A stretch of 64,000 bases of DNA from TMED23 sp913054205 (GTDB lineage: Bacteria; Pseudomonadota; Alphaproteobacteria; Rhodospirillales; UBA2165): contig JAYGEG010000160.1 of NCBI GenBank assembly GCA_046582495.1, positions 90,366-154,365 of the forward strand, read 5' to 3'. A program made the position numbers and the translations under genes. This document shows, one piece after another, positions 41,912 through 50,448 of the stretch (its first letter is position 1; each line of letters starts with the position of its first letter). The notes beneath the pieces are model-generated. The model did no database searches and was not told the DNA's origin. It saw only the letters and a program-made list of their open reading frames with translations.

Positions 41912-44807
41912 TTTCGGCTTCCAACATGTTCGCCTCTTTCAAATGCAGAGGATTGATATGCTCATGGGCTAAATCAGGTTCGCCGCAATGTTCCAAAATA
42001 GCTGACCTGACACGGTTCCGTAAATCTATCGCAGATTGCCAGCTTTGGTCAGCACTAGATGTCTCAGGCGTAATCGACGGCAAAATTTCAACCTGGATGC
42101 GTCCGGGACGAGGAAAGCCTGTATCATCTCGCAATATGGCGCGCGTGCCACGCAACGCTATCGGGACAATCACTGCCTTAGCATTGGTGGCGGATGTGAA
42201 AGCGCCCATTTGAAAAGGCAGCAGGCCTGTCATTCTGGTGAATGTCCCTTCGGGGAAATACACCAATTGGCGATCCTGTTCGATTGCCTCTGTCACCAAA
42301 TCGGAATCCTCGACGCTTTTTGATTTTTGAAAGCGCTCGACAAACACGGTTCCGAGTCTTGTCAAAAATAGGCGCGAGATGAAATTGCCAGCCAGTTCGG
42401 ACTTTGCGACAAATCCTGGCATACCCGGAAGTAATGAAATCAGTGCGGCAGCATCAACGTAACTCGCGTGGTTGGAGACAAATATAAATCGCTGGTCCTG
42501 TGGGATGTTTTTTTGTCCCGATATGGAAAGCTGTATGTTGCCAAGCCGAAACACCAGCCAAAGAATAACCCGCAAAAACGCAAACCGTAATGCCTTTATC
42601 GGCAACAGAGCCGTGGCGATCCAGGCGATTGGGGTTGCCACCGCCATTAGTGCATACATATAAATTGCGTAGGCCCAGGAAACTGTGGAACGGACAGCCT
42701 GTTGAAAGCTCGGTCGAATGCCGGCTACCGCCAATCTAAATATTTGCCATTTTACCGACATTCGGGATTGGTTCGCTGTAAGCCCTTGTTCGAATAATGC
42801 TCGTGCTGCGGCGCGGCGAATTTTGCCGCTCGAGGTCTTGGGCACTGTTCGGGGTGGGACCAGCTCGATTTGATCCGGCGGCGTGCCGGTTAAATCAAGT
42901 GCAATGGATCTGATCTCTGAAATCATTTTCTGTTGAGCATCTTTGCCTCGCCTTCGAGATTCTGCCATCACGACAAGTCGTTCCGTGCCGGAAGTTGGAT
43001 CTGGGCTGCCAAAGACCGCGACATTGCCTTTCTGAATGCCGTCAATCAAACCGACCGCTTCTTCTAATTCGACGGGGAATATGTTTCTGCCAGCTCGAAT
43101 GATCAAATCTTTCTGACGGCCCGTAATAAATATCTCGCCATCCGCCATATAGCCGAGGTCGCCGGCATTGCGCCAATCGCCGTCCATCAAATCATTCGTT
43201 GCCTGTGCATTGCGGATATAGCCCGAGGTAGAGGAGGGGCCAAAAAATTGAACCTGGCCTTCCTGGCGTTCCGGCAGCTCATGTCCGGTTGGGCCGACGA
43301 TCCTGATTTGATGGCCGGGCAAAGCACTGCCGCAAGAAGGAATTTCCATGGCGCTTTCATCCTCAAATTTGGACGGCCGGGCGATACCGGACTTCATAAA
43401 TGTATCGCGGTCAATTTTATCGATGCGGGGCCCGCGTTCGAGAGGTGAAAAAGATAAGCCGACCGAGTTCTCTGCCAGACCATAGACAGGCTTCATCGCC
43501 TCAGCGCGAAATCCATATCGAGCAAAGCGTTCGGTAAATTGTGCCATTGTTTTGGGGCTAACCGCTTCAGCACCATTAAACGCCACCCGCCATGAGCTTA
43601 GATCCAAGCCTTCCAAATCTTCGTCTTTCAATCGATTGACGCAGGCTTCATAGGCAAAATTCGGCGCGCCGGAGATCGTTCCTTTATAGCGATGGATGGC
43701 TTGCAACCAGCGTTGCGGACGCGCCAGAAAACTCAGCGGAGACATAATAACCAACGGAACGGCATGGGTTAGACTGCCAAGCCACGCTCCGATCAATCCC
43801 ATATCGTGATAGAGCGGCAGCCAGGAGATAAAAACATCTTCGCAGGTTGCGTTGAGCGCTTTTCCCATCACGCGCACATTGCTGACGAGATTGCTGTGAC
43901 TTAGGACCACGCCTTTAGGGTCGCCCGTGCTGCCCGACGTAAACTGCAAAAAAGCGGTATCGGATTCTACAGGCTCTGGAAAACGACTAAGCGGCGCGGC
44001 GCTCATGAGTTCATCACAGGTTATCACGTCTCGAAGCGATGGCACTTGAGCGGATAATAAATGTGAGAACATTTTGGCTTCTGGCACGGTAATCATCAGG
44101 CCAGCCAGAGCGGTATCCGCAATTTTGGCATGGCGTAAAATATGATCTTCTAATTGTTGAGGACGTCCAGGAGGATAAATCGGTACCGGCACACCACCGG
44201 CGAGCAGCACGCCGAAAAAACTAATGAAATAATCGCGCCCGGTTGGCAGCATCAATAGAACGGATTCGCCCGGCGACAAGTGGCGTTCAATCAATCCGGC
44301 AGCGATTTTTTCGGCTTCGACCAATAATTCACCGTAGGTGATTGTCTCTGCCGGGACATCCTCTGAGTTTGTGTCTGAATAAAGATGGATATGGATGCGC
44401 TCGGGATGCTGGGCAGCGTGCCATTTCAGAATCGCATTCAAAGTGCCGAGCTCCTCAGGGGCAGGCGCTGCTTTCTCAGGTTGCTGAGTTTTGATCGTCG
44501 TGAGTGTTGCAGAAGCAACTTCTGATCCACCCGCTTCCATGAGAATATCTTTGAGGGTATCGGATTGACTGAGCGCCCGTTCTGAAAAAGTAATTTTAAA
44601 CTCTTGTTCTACGCGATGGAGGAGTTCAAGGCGTGATAGACTGTCGAAACCAAGATCGCGCTCTAACGATTTTTCAAGTGAAACGATTTCGGACAATTTC
44701 TGTCCCGGGTGAAGCTCCTCCGCCAGTTCGGCTGCGAGGGCCAGCAGGCGCTCCGGTGAAACAACGGGTGAGAGATTATTCGAGATATTATTAGAGGTTT
44801 CGCTCAT
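41904..44807 (-). CDS. ACP - fatty acyl-AMP ligase - PlsC acyltransferase fusion
   Basis: 967-aa three-part enzyme. Residues about 15-95 are an acyl carrier domain with the phosphopantetheine Ser in LGFDSLSRLELL. Residues about 130-690 are an AMP-forming ligase (FTSGSTGDPKGVVLSHSN, YMADGEIFITGRQKDLIIRAG). Near residues 720-790 are two or three hydrophobic segments, then a PlsC-type acyltransferase (SNHASYVDA, FPEGTFTRM). The likely chemistry is activation of a free fatty acid, loading onto its own ACP, and transfer to a membrane lipid or other acceptor, similar to E. coli Aas but with reversed order and a built-in ACP. It is the first gene of the importer operon. Confidence 0.9.
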   Translation of the reverse strand: MSETSNNISNNLSPVVSPERLLALAAELAEELHPGQKLSEIVSLEKSLERDLGFDSLSRLELLHRVEQEFKITFSERALSQSDTLKDILMEAGGSEVASATLTTIKTQQPEKAAPAPEELGTLNAILKWHAAQHPERIHIHLYSDTNSEDVPAETITYGELLVEAEKIAAGLIERHLSPGESVLLMLPTGRDYFISFFGVLLAGGVPVPIYPPGRPQQLEDHILRHAKIADTALAGLMITVPEAKMFSHLLSAQVPSLRDVITCDELMSAAPLSRFPEPVESDTAFLQFTSGSTGDPKGVVLSHSNLVSNVRVMGKALNATCEDVFISWLPLYHDMGLIGAWLGSLTHAVPLVIMSPLSFLARPQRWLQAIHRYKGTISGAPNFAYEACVNRLKDEDLEGLDLSSWRVAFNGAEAVSPKTMAQFTERFARYGFRAEAMKPVYGLAENSVGLSFSPLERGPRIDKIDRDTFMKSGIARPSKFEDESAMEIPSCGSALPGHQIRIVGPTGHELPERQEGQVQFFGPSSTSGYIRNAQATNDLMDGDWRNAGDLGYMADGEIFITGRQKDLIIRAGRNIFPVELEEAVGLIDGIQKGNVAVFGSPDPTSGTERLVVMAESRRRGKDAQQKMISEIRSIALDLTGTPPDQIELVPPRTVPKTSSGKIRRAAARALFEQGLTANQSRMSVKWQIFRLAVAGIRPSFQQAVRSTVSWAYAIYMYALMAVATPIAWIATALLPIKALRFAFLRVILWLVFRLGNIQLSISGQKNIPQDQRFIFVSNHASYVDAAALISLLPGMPGFVAKSELAGNFISRLFLTRLGTVFVERFQKSKSVEDSDLVTEAIEQDRQLVYFPEGTFTRMTGLLPFQMGAFTSATNAKAVIVPIALRGTRAILRDDTGFPRPGRIQVEILPSITPETSSADQSWQSAIDLRNRVRSAILEHCGEPDLAHEHINPLHLKEANMLEAENE

Positions 44808-44849
44808 TGACTAAAACTACTCTAATTTCTAGTCTTTCGCTATGCAGCA

Positions 44850-44870
44850 TTGTGGTGACATTGGTCACAG
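44850..44870. promoter_or_regulatory. palindromic operator candidate between divergent genes
   Basis: GTGAC (44855-44859) and GTCAC (44864-44868) with a four-base centre, 43-61 bases upstream of the ACP-ligase start. It resembles a small repressor site; the CRP spacing of six is not met. Confidence 0.3.
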
Positions 44871-44939
44871 ATTACTGATCATTCTTTTGCCATAATTACT
44901 GCACATATATTGAATTCGGTCGGCAAAAAATCAATTTAT

Positions 44940-44965
44940 AGAGTGTAAACGAGTCTGTATAATTC
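44940..44965 (+). promoter_or_regulatory. promoter candidate for the exported protein at 44996
   Basis: TATAAT at 44958-44963, 33 bases before the ATG. No convincing -35 hexamer is seen, so this rests on the -10 element alone. Confidence 0.25.
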
Positions 44966-44995
44966 AATAATCAAAATTAAATAGCGTGGAAAACA

Positions 44996-45373
44996 ATGAA
45001 TAGATTTCTCAAATTTGGTTTGATAGCAGTGTTGGTGTCGTCAGGCACGCTAGGCTTTTCTTTTGGTAAAGCCTCGGCGAGTGAACGAGTGCATCTGTCC
45101 CCCTTCATGGTCAATGTGATTGAAGACGGCGGCAAAAAAACAGGTCAGCTGCCGATTTCTGTTTATCTTGATCTCAAAGATGTAGAGTCAGCGAGATATG
45201 TCTGTGGCATCGCACCCAGAATTCGGGCTCAAATTACCCGAAATTTGGTCTCTGATAGATATCAATTGGATCGCAAGGGCAGATTACCATTAGCTAAAAT
45301 TCGGCTCAAACTCTGGCCAATTGCCTATAGAGTTATAAAAAATGTGAAACTACAAAATATGCTGGTTGCATAA
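44996..45373 (+). CDS. exported protein, weakly FliL-like
   Basis: 125-aa protein with a signal peptide (residues 1 to about 29, ending KASASE). The mature part, HLSPFMVNVIEDGG ... ISVYLDLKDVESARYVCGIAPRIRAQITRNL, recalls the C-terminal FliL pattern (PF-VN, beta strands, P-x-IR), but the match is weak and a Cys is inserted. Periplasmic location is expected. It stands alone, divergent from the ACP-ligase gene. Function unknown. Confidence 0.7.
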   Translation: MNRFLKFGLIAVLVSSGTLGFSFGKASASERVHLSPFMVNVIEDGGKKTGQLPISVYLDLKDVESARYVCGIAPRIRAQITRNLVSDRYQLDRKGRLPLAKIRLKLWPIAYRVIKNVKLQNMLVA

Positions 45374-45463
45374 GGCACAGGCAAGGTTAGTAGTTCTGAA
45401 GCACGTATGTTTACCCGGCGAGATTGCCGCCGTCTTTCGAAAGGGAAATAGTTGAGGTAACCT

Positions 45464-45496
45464 CCCTCCAAATTGTTATATTTTTTATTTGGAGGG
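45464..45496 (+). promoter_or_regulatory. hairpin sequestering the ribosome binding site
   Basis: Perfect 10-bp arms CCCTCCAAAT (45464-45473) and ATTTGGAGGG (45487-45496) around a 13-base T-rich loop. The right arm contains the GGAGGG ribosome binding site, four bases before the ATG at 45501. CCTCC is repeated at 45461-45469, giving a second pairing register. This can act as a translational switch or thermometer. A following T-run is absent, so it is not a terminator on the plus strand. Confidence 0.65.
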
Positions 45497-45500
45497 ATTT

Positions 45501-46319
45501 ATGGGGTTCGATGGCACCTTTGCAGCTTGCAGTGATATCAAAATTTTTTATGGCATAAGCGGCAGCGGACCGCGGCTCCTATATATCAGTGGAACCGGCG
45601 GTGATCTAAGACGTCCTCAGAATGCCTTAACCTCAAGTTTTCCAGATCATTTTGAAACGCTCAGCTATGATCAGCGCGGGCTCGCGCAGACCGATAAGCC
45701 TGACGCTCTCTACAGCATGGCACAATACTGCGAAGATGCCGCAAATCTGCTGGATGTTGTTGGCTGGGACAGTTGTTTTGTTATGGGAATTTCTTTTGGC
45801 GGCATGGTCGCTCAGGAACTCGCCATTCGGCATCCGGGCCGCGTTAAAAAGCTCGTGCTTGGCTGCACTTCCACCGGAGGCGCGGGCGGATCATCCTATC
45901 CGCTTCACGAATTACAGGACATGCCGCTTGAAGAAAAAATAAAATTTCGAATGTCAAAAAATGACACGCGCCTGAACGAGCAATGGCAGCAGGACAATCC
46001 TGAAAAATTCCAGGAGCTTTTTGATAAGGCGCTAGAGACGGCAAATTTCGCCAAAGATGATCCGGGCAAGGCGATGGGCTCAAGGCGTCAGCTTGAAGCG
46101 CGCGCGGAACACGATACCTTTGACAGGGTAGTGGATTTAACAATGCCGGTATTGGTCTGCGGCGGGCGTTATGACGGACAGGCTGAGCCCCAAGTCGTCG
46201 AAAATCTTGCAAAACGAATTCCGGGTGCTGAGCTGGCCTATTTCGAAGGCGGACATTTTTTCTTAGCGCAAGACCTCGCCGCATCACAAAAGATAACTGA
46301 ATTTTTACTATCGGAATAA
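45501..46319 (+). CDS. alpha/beta hydrolase
   Basis: 272-aa cytoplasmic hydrolase. Nucleophile elbow GISFGGMVA, acid Asp in CGGRYDGQAEP, His in FEGGHFF; oxyanion region YISGTGGDLRRP. It resembles the 3-oxoadipate enol-lactonase/haloperoxidase-like group. Start is the ATG at 45501 with GGAGGG four bases before it, within a stable hairpin. Substrate unknown. NnrS follows after nine bases. Confidence 0.88.
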   Translation: MGFDGTFAACSDIKIFYGISGSGPRLLYISGTGGDLRRPQNALTSSFPDHFETLSYDQRGLAQTDKPDALYSMAQYCEDAANLLDVVGWDSCFVMGISFGGMVAQELAIRHPGRVKKLVLGCTSTGGAGGSSYPLHELQDMPLEEKIKFRMSKNDTRLNEQWQQDNPEKFQELFDKALETANFAKDDPGKAMGSRRQLEARAEHDTFDRVVDLTMPVLVCGGRYDGQAEPQVVENLAKRIPGAELAYFEGGHFFLAQDLAASQKITEFLLSE

Positions 46320-46328
46320 AATAAAAAC

Positions 46329-47561
46329 ATGTCAGAAAAGCCGCACGAGCGCATAGCCGAGATTAAACGTAAAGCCGATGAGGGCCCAACCATCCTGCAA
46401 CATAGTTTTCGTCCCTTTTTTATGTCGGCGGGACTTTGGGCAACTCTGGCTGTGCCGTTTTGGCTGTTGAGCTTTGCTGGTGTTCTGGTTCTACCCGAAG
46501 GCTTTGATGGACTGCTTTGGCATCAACATGAACTGCTGTTTGGGTTCGCTGGCGCTGCGATTGCCGGCTTCATTCTGACTGCCATTCCGAATTGGACAGG
46601 TCGCTTGCCGGTGAGTGGCTGGCGGTTGGCTGTGCTCGTTGCGATGTGGATTGCTGGCCGGGTTGGATTTTTGACGATTGCCTGGATTGGGCCATTAGCG
46701 GCGGCAGTGTTGGACCTATCTTTTTTGACCATGCTCGCATTGATGATCGCGCGCGAACTAATCTCCGGTAATAACTGGCGAAACCTGCCTGTGCTTATCC
46801 TGATTTCGTTTTTCACTTTAGGCAATTGGTTGGTGCATTTTGAAATTAGCGGCCTCGTCGAAACAGCAGATATGGGTATTCGGCTATCGACCTTCATTTT
46901 GGCCATTCTGGTTGCTGTGATTGGCGGGCGCGTTGTGCCAAGCTTTACCCGCAACTGGCTGGTAAAAAGTGGTAGCGATGTCTTGCCGGAACCTATGGGA
47001 CGATTTGACGGTGTGGCTCTGGCGGCGCTTATTGTTTTTGTTATCGCTCAAGTCTTAATGCCGGATATTCAAGTGACCTCTTGGCTGGCGCTCATTGCCG
47101 GAGGGCTACACGGGGTTCGATTGTTGCGCTGGAAAGGTTGGGCGATTTTCGCTGAACCTTTGATGTGGGTACTGCATTTGGGCTACGCCTGGCTCGTCGT
47201 GGCGCTTTTATTGATTGGCGCATCTGGGTTAACCGACAACGTTCCAGATTCTGCGGCGATCCACGCGCTTACTGCTGGTGGGTTCGGCACCATGATTGTT
47301 GCCGTTATGACGCGGGCATCGCTCGGCCATACTGGGCGAGAGTTGGTTTCCACGCCCGCAACGACGGTCGTTTTCATTTTAATTACGATAGCTGCACTTA
47401 CGCGAGTAGGAGCGCCGTTCCTCAATGATCTAAATCTCACGGCTATTTGGATTTCCGGCATTGCCTGGACGTTTGGCTATGGGCTTTTCAGCGTCCTCTA
47501 TTTCCCGGTGTTCACTCAGCCTCGTGTGCAAAAGCGCCAAGCAAATCAGGTTTCTGAATAG
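46329..47561 (+). CDS. nnrS: NnrS family membrane protein
   Basis: 410-aa polytopic inner-membrane protein with about twelve hydrophobic segments. N-terminal HSFRPFFMSAGLWATLAVPFW and WHQHELLFGFAGAAIAGFILTAIPNWTGR are the NnrS signature, including the His residues thought to bind haem and copper. NnrS proteins protect against nitric-oxide stress. No denitrification gene is in the window. It is likely co-transcribed with the hydrolase. Confidence 0.93.
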   Translation: MSEKPHERIAEIKRKADEGPTILQHSFRPFFMSAGLWATLAVPFWLLSFAGVLVLPEGFDGLLWHQHELLFGFAGAAIAGFILTAIPNWTGRLPVSGWRLAVLVAMWIAGRVGFLTIAWIGPLAAAVLDLSFLTMLALMIARELISGNNWRNLPVLILISFFTLGNWLVHFEISGLVETADMGIRLSTFILAILVAVIGGRVVPSFTRNWLVKSGSDVLPEPMGRFDGVALAALIVFVIAQVLMPDIQVTSWLALIAGGLHGVRLLRWKGWAIFAEPLMWVLHLGYAWLVVALLLIGASGLTDNVPDSAAIHALTAGGFGTMIVAVMTRASLGHTGRELVSTPATTVVFILITIAALTRVGAPFLNDLNLTAIWISGIAWTFGYGLFSVLYFPVFTQPRVQKRQANQVSE

Positions 47562-47564
47562 GCG

Positions 47565-49223
47565 CTACTTCTTAACGCCCCAGTTTTCGATCCACAAAGT
47601 GGTCGTGCCTTGATGCCCGGTTGGTGTTACGCCGGTCAGCCATTTTGGCAAAATGTAAGAATTGGCACGGAAGTAGAGCGGAATTACGGGCAACTCTGTC
47701 GCATATATTTGTTGGAAGCGATGCCAGAGCTTTTCGCGTTTTGTTCGATCCAATTCGACTTCAATTTGCTCGAGCAGTGTATCCATCTCAGCATTTTTAA
47801 AACCGGTGTAATTTTGTCCGCCCCAGTTGTTTTCCTTGGTCGGAATATGGGCCGAATGAAGCGTTGAGCGCGGCACGCTTTCAGGCGCGCTGAGCCAGGC
47901 AAACATCGCAAGACCTGTGTATTTTCGCTGAGTGACGGTCTGGCCAAAGAAAACCCGGGCGGGTTGGTTGCGGATTCGGATTTCGACTCCGAGCTGCTTC
48001 CATTGGCTTTGCAAGACCTGCTCAACCAATTCGCGGGTTCGATTGCCCGCTGTCGTCATCAGCTCAAATGAAAGTTTGTCACCCTTGGCATTGTAGCGAA
48101 TGCCGCGTTTTTTAATCGACCAGCCGGCCTGGTCCAGAAGCTTGCCAGCGGCCTTGAGATCGAAGCTATAGATCGGCGTGTTTTTTGTATAAATCCAATC
48201 GAGCGGATTGATGTTGGTGTCGGCGACCGGTTGGCGGCCGTCAAACAACTGACTTGAGATCGCTTGACGGTCGATGCCGCGGATCAGCGCTTCGCGTACG
48301 CGTTTATCTTTGAGCAAAGGGTTGTCAAGATTGAGATCAATATGCTCGTAGATCAGGCCCGATTTGTAAATCATGTTGAATTTCTTGCCGTGACGTTTGC
48401 CGAAGGCCAACGCCTGATCGATGGTGATGCCGAGATCGCCAGAGATCATATCGATTGCGCCTGACAACAAATTTGCTTCGAGCGCAGCGGTGTTACCAAT
48501 CACGCGTATAACAACTTGTTTGAAGTGCGGTTTTTTGCCCCACCAGGTTTCGTTCGGCACCAGCACAACATGCGCGCCAGACCTTACTTCGCTGATCCGG
48601 TAGGGACCAAAATACAGCCCTTTGTTGGTCGTGTCGGTATCAAATCTGGTGCGGTTGCGGTATTCGGCGGGCGCTTTATCGAATATTTCTTCGTCGAGAT
48701 GCGCGGGCAGTACTTCGAAACCGTTTATATCGTTATAGGCAAATGTCAGCTTGTCGAAATGCAGCGTGAAGGTTTTTTCATCAATGGCATCGACTTTGTA
48801 GGCACGGCGATAGAATTCCAGCCCGCTCACACCGCTTTTTGGATGGCGACCCACTTTCCAGGTAAAGATGACGTCTTTGGAGGAAACCGGACGGCCATCG
48901 CCCCAATTTGCATTTGGCTGGATGGTATACGTAACGGCGATGCCTTTTTTACCGTTGGGCGCGGTCTCAGGCTTGGCGAGGCCATTCTCAATGGTCGGTA
49001 GTTTTGTGCAGAGCATGCATTTTAACTGCCAACTCGGGTCCTGTACGGTGAACGGCCGCCGAGTTGCCGACAAAATATAGGTCTTCGCCAGCATGGAATC
49101 GATATTGGGATGAAAGGTCGACGGGAATTGCGTGATACCAATGACGAGGCGTTCCTTTGCCTCGGCAAGACTGGTGAAAGCAATCACCAGACCCGCTATT
49201 ATTGTGATTAGAAGTCGTTTCAT
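47565..49223 (-). CDS. peptide-type ABC transporter substrate-binding protein
   Basis: 552-aa periplasmic binding protein of family 5 (DppA/OppA). Signal peptide at residues 1-22 (ending LAEAKE), then RLVIGITQFPSTFHPNIDS and the family core TYTIQPNANWGDGRPVSSKDVIFTW. No lipobox. It lies about 2.8 kb away from the importer whose permeases and ATPases end at 44807-37538, on the same strand, and is the most likely solute receptor of that system. It converges with nnrS. Confidence 0.92.
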   Translation of the reverse strand: MKRLLITIIAGLVIAFTSLAEAKERLVIGITQFPSTFHPNIDSMLAKTYILSATRRPFTVQDPSWQLKCMLCTKLPTIENGLAKPETAPNGKKGIAVTYTIQPNANWGDGRPVSSKDVIFTWKVGRHPKSGVSGLEFYRRAYKVDAIDEKTFTLHFDKLTFAYNDINGFEVLPAHLDEEIFDKAPAEYRNRTRFDTDTTNKGLYFGPYRISEVRSGAHVVLVPNETWWGKKPHFKQVVIRVIGNTAALEANLLSGAIDMISGDLGITIDQALAFGKRHGKKFNMIYKSGLIYEHIDLNLDNPLLKDKRVREALIRGIDRQAISSQLFDGRQPVADTNINPLDWIYTKNTPIYSFDLKAAGKLLDQAGWSIKKRGIRYNAKGDKLSFELMTTAGNRTRELVEQVLQSQWKQLGVEIRIRNQPARVFFGQTVTQRKYTGLAMFAWLSAPESVPRSTLHSAHIPTKENNWGGQNYTGFKNAEMDTLLEQIEVELDRTKREKLWHRFQQIYATELPVIPLYFRANSYILPKWLTGVTPTGHQGTTTLWIENWGVKK

Positions 49224-49261
49224 GATGCGACTGTACCTGCTCTTGCCGACAACTCAATTTA

Positions 49262-49310
49262 AAAAAACCGTGATAGGGGGAAGATTTTCGCTGCAAAGGC
49301 GTTTACACAA
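49262..49310 (+). repeat. leader copy 1 of the duplicated TPR gene
   Basis: About 45 bases starting AAAACCGTGATAGGGGG and containing AAGATTTTC and GTTTACAC, closely matching 49879-49925. It precedes the first TPR gene by roughly 35 bases and is probably its promoter and leader, duplicated together with the gene. Confidence 0.6.
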
Positions 49311-49341
49311 TAGGAAAGTTATCTGCATAGGGAGAATGCAT

Positions 49342-49854
49342 ATGGTGTATTCAATGAAACGCAGGTTTTGTACTTTGATTATTACACTACTCCTTGCTCT
49401 GTCGATATCTGCTTGGCAAGTCAATGCTGCGGGCGGAGGTGGTGGAGATGATGACGTGGACAAACCTGTTTCCGATGAGCAAATAAATTTTGATGCGGGT
49501 GTACGGGCTGTCTACGCTGGGAAATATGACAAAGCCATCGAACTCATGGCCAAAGTCCTGAAAGATAATTCAAAAAATGCCGATGCCTATAACTATTTAG
49601 GTTTTTCTTTTCGCAAAAAAGGCGATCTCAAGCTGGCGGCGTCCGCCTATAAGGAGGCACTCGACATCAATCCAGATCACAAAGGCGCACTGGAATATCA
49701 AGGTGAGATGTATCTGAAGCTTGGTAATGTTTCGCGCGCAAAATCTAACCTCTTCCATCTTGAACGGCTGTGCTCCAATGGCTGCAAAGAGTTGGCCGAA
49801 CTGAAACGAGCGATCGCCGATTACGCAGCAACGCACCCGAACAGAGGGAGTTAG
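49342..49854 (+). CDS. exported TPR protein, tandem paralogue 1
   Basis: 170-aa protein. Start is the ATG at 49342, seven bases after GGGAG. A signal peptide (LIITLLLALSISAWQVNAAG) is followed by a Gly/Asp-rich stretch and three TPR motifs (YDKAIELMAKVLKDNSKNADAYNYLG, then LKLAASAYKEALDINPDHKGALEYQGEMYL). The C-terminus has a Cys pair in RLCSNGCKEL. It resembles its neighbour at 49958 throughout, including the upstream leader. Role unknown, probably a periplasmic scaffold. Confidence 0.88.
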   Translation: MVYSMKRRFCTLIITLLLALSISAWQVNAAGGGGGDDDVDKPVSDEQINFDAGVRAVYAGKYDKAIELMAKVLKDNSKNADAYNYLGFSFRKKGDLKLAASAYKEALDINPDHKGALEYQGEMYLKLGNVSRAKSNLFHLERLCSNGCKELAELKRAIADYAATHPNRGS

Positions 49855-49878
49855 CTGTTCCAGCACCCCGTTCAAAGT

Positions 49879-49925
49879 AAAAACCGCGATAGGGGAAGAT
49901 TTTCTCTTTAAAGACGTTTACACTA
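49879..49925 (+). repeat. leader copy 2 of the duplicated TPR gene
   Basis: Begins AAAAACCGCGATAGGGG and contains AAGATTTTC and GTTTACAC, matching 49262-49310 with a few changes. It lies 33 bases before the second TPR gene. Confidence 0.6.
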
Positions 49926-49957
49926 TAAGAATGGCTGTTCGTATCTGGAGAACTTCA

Positions 49958-50443
49958 ATGAAACCTGCAATATTTACCATAGCTGCTGCGATGCTATTAA
50001 GTTTTTCACTTACCTCGGCACCAGTGCTCGCTATGGGCGGCGGCGACACTAAAACCGTCGATACATCTAAGCAGGATTTTGCGGCTGGCAAGAAAGCTGT
50101 ATATGCCGCGAAATATAACAAGGCTATTATGCTGATGACCAAGGTCTTGAAGTCAGATTCCAAAAACACCGATGCTTATAATTATCTCGGGTTCTCCTAC
50201 CGCAAAAAAGGTAATCTTAAGCTCGCGGCTGCATCTTACAAAGAAGCGCTCGATATCAATCCAAACCATAAAGGCGCACTTGAGTATCAAGGCGAGATGT
50301 ATCTAAAGCTCAATAATTTCTCCGCAGCAAATTCTAATCTTGCGCATCTTGAACGGCTTTGTTCGTCTGGCTGCAAAGAATTAGCGGAGCTAAAACGCGC
50401 TATTGCCGATTATGCAGCAACGCGTCCTGCTCGGGGTAGTTAA
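49958..50443 (+). CDS. exported TPR protein, tandem paralogue 2
   Basis: 161-aa protein, paralogue of the preceding gene. The ATG at 49958 follows GGAGA by six bases; the ATG at 49931 is upstream of the ribosome binding site and not used. Signal peptide (AAAMLLSFSLTSAPVLAMG), three TPR motifs (YNKAIMLMTKVLKSDSKNTDAYNYLG ...) and the same C-terminal Cys pair (RLCSSGCKEL). The divergence from copy 1 is moderate, so the duplication is not recent. Converges with pyrE. Confidence 0.88.
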   Translation: MKPAIFTIAAAMLLSFSLTSAPVLAMGGGDTKTVDTSKQDFAAGKKAVYAAKYNKAIMLMTKVLKSDSKNTDAYNYLGFSYRKKGNLKLAAASYKEALDINPNHKGALEYQGEMYLKLNNFSAANSNLAHLERLCSSGCKELAELKRAIADYAATRPARGS

Positions 50444-50448
50444 TTAAT

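Noticed and set aside
48516..49001. 161-codon frame antisense to the substrate-binding protein
   Set aside because: Shadow frame without a ribosome binding site.
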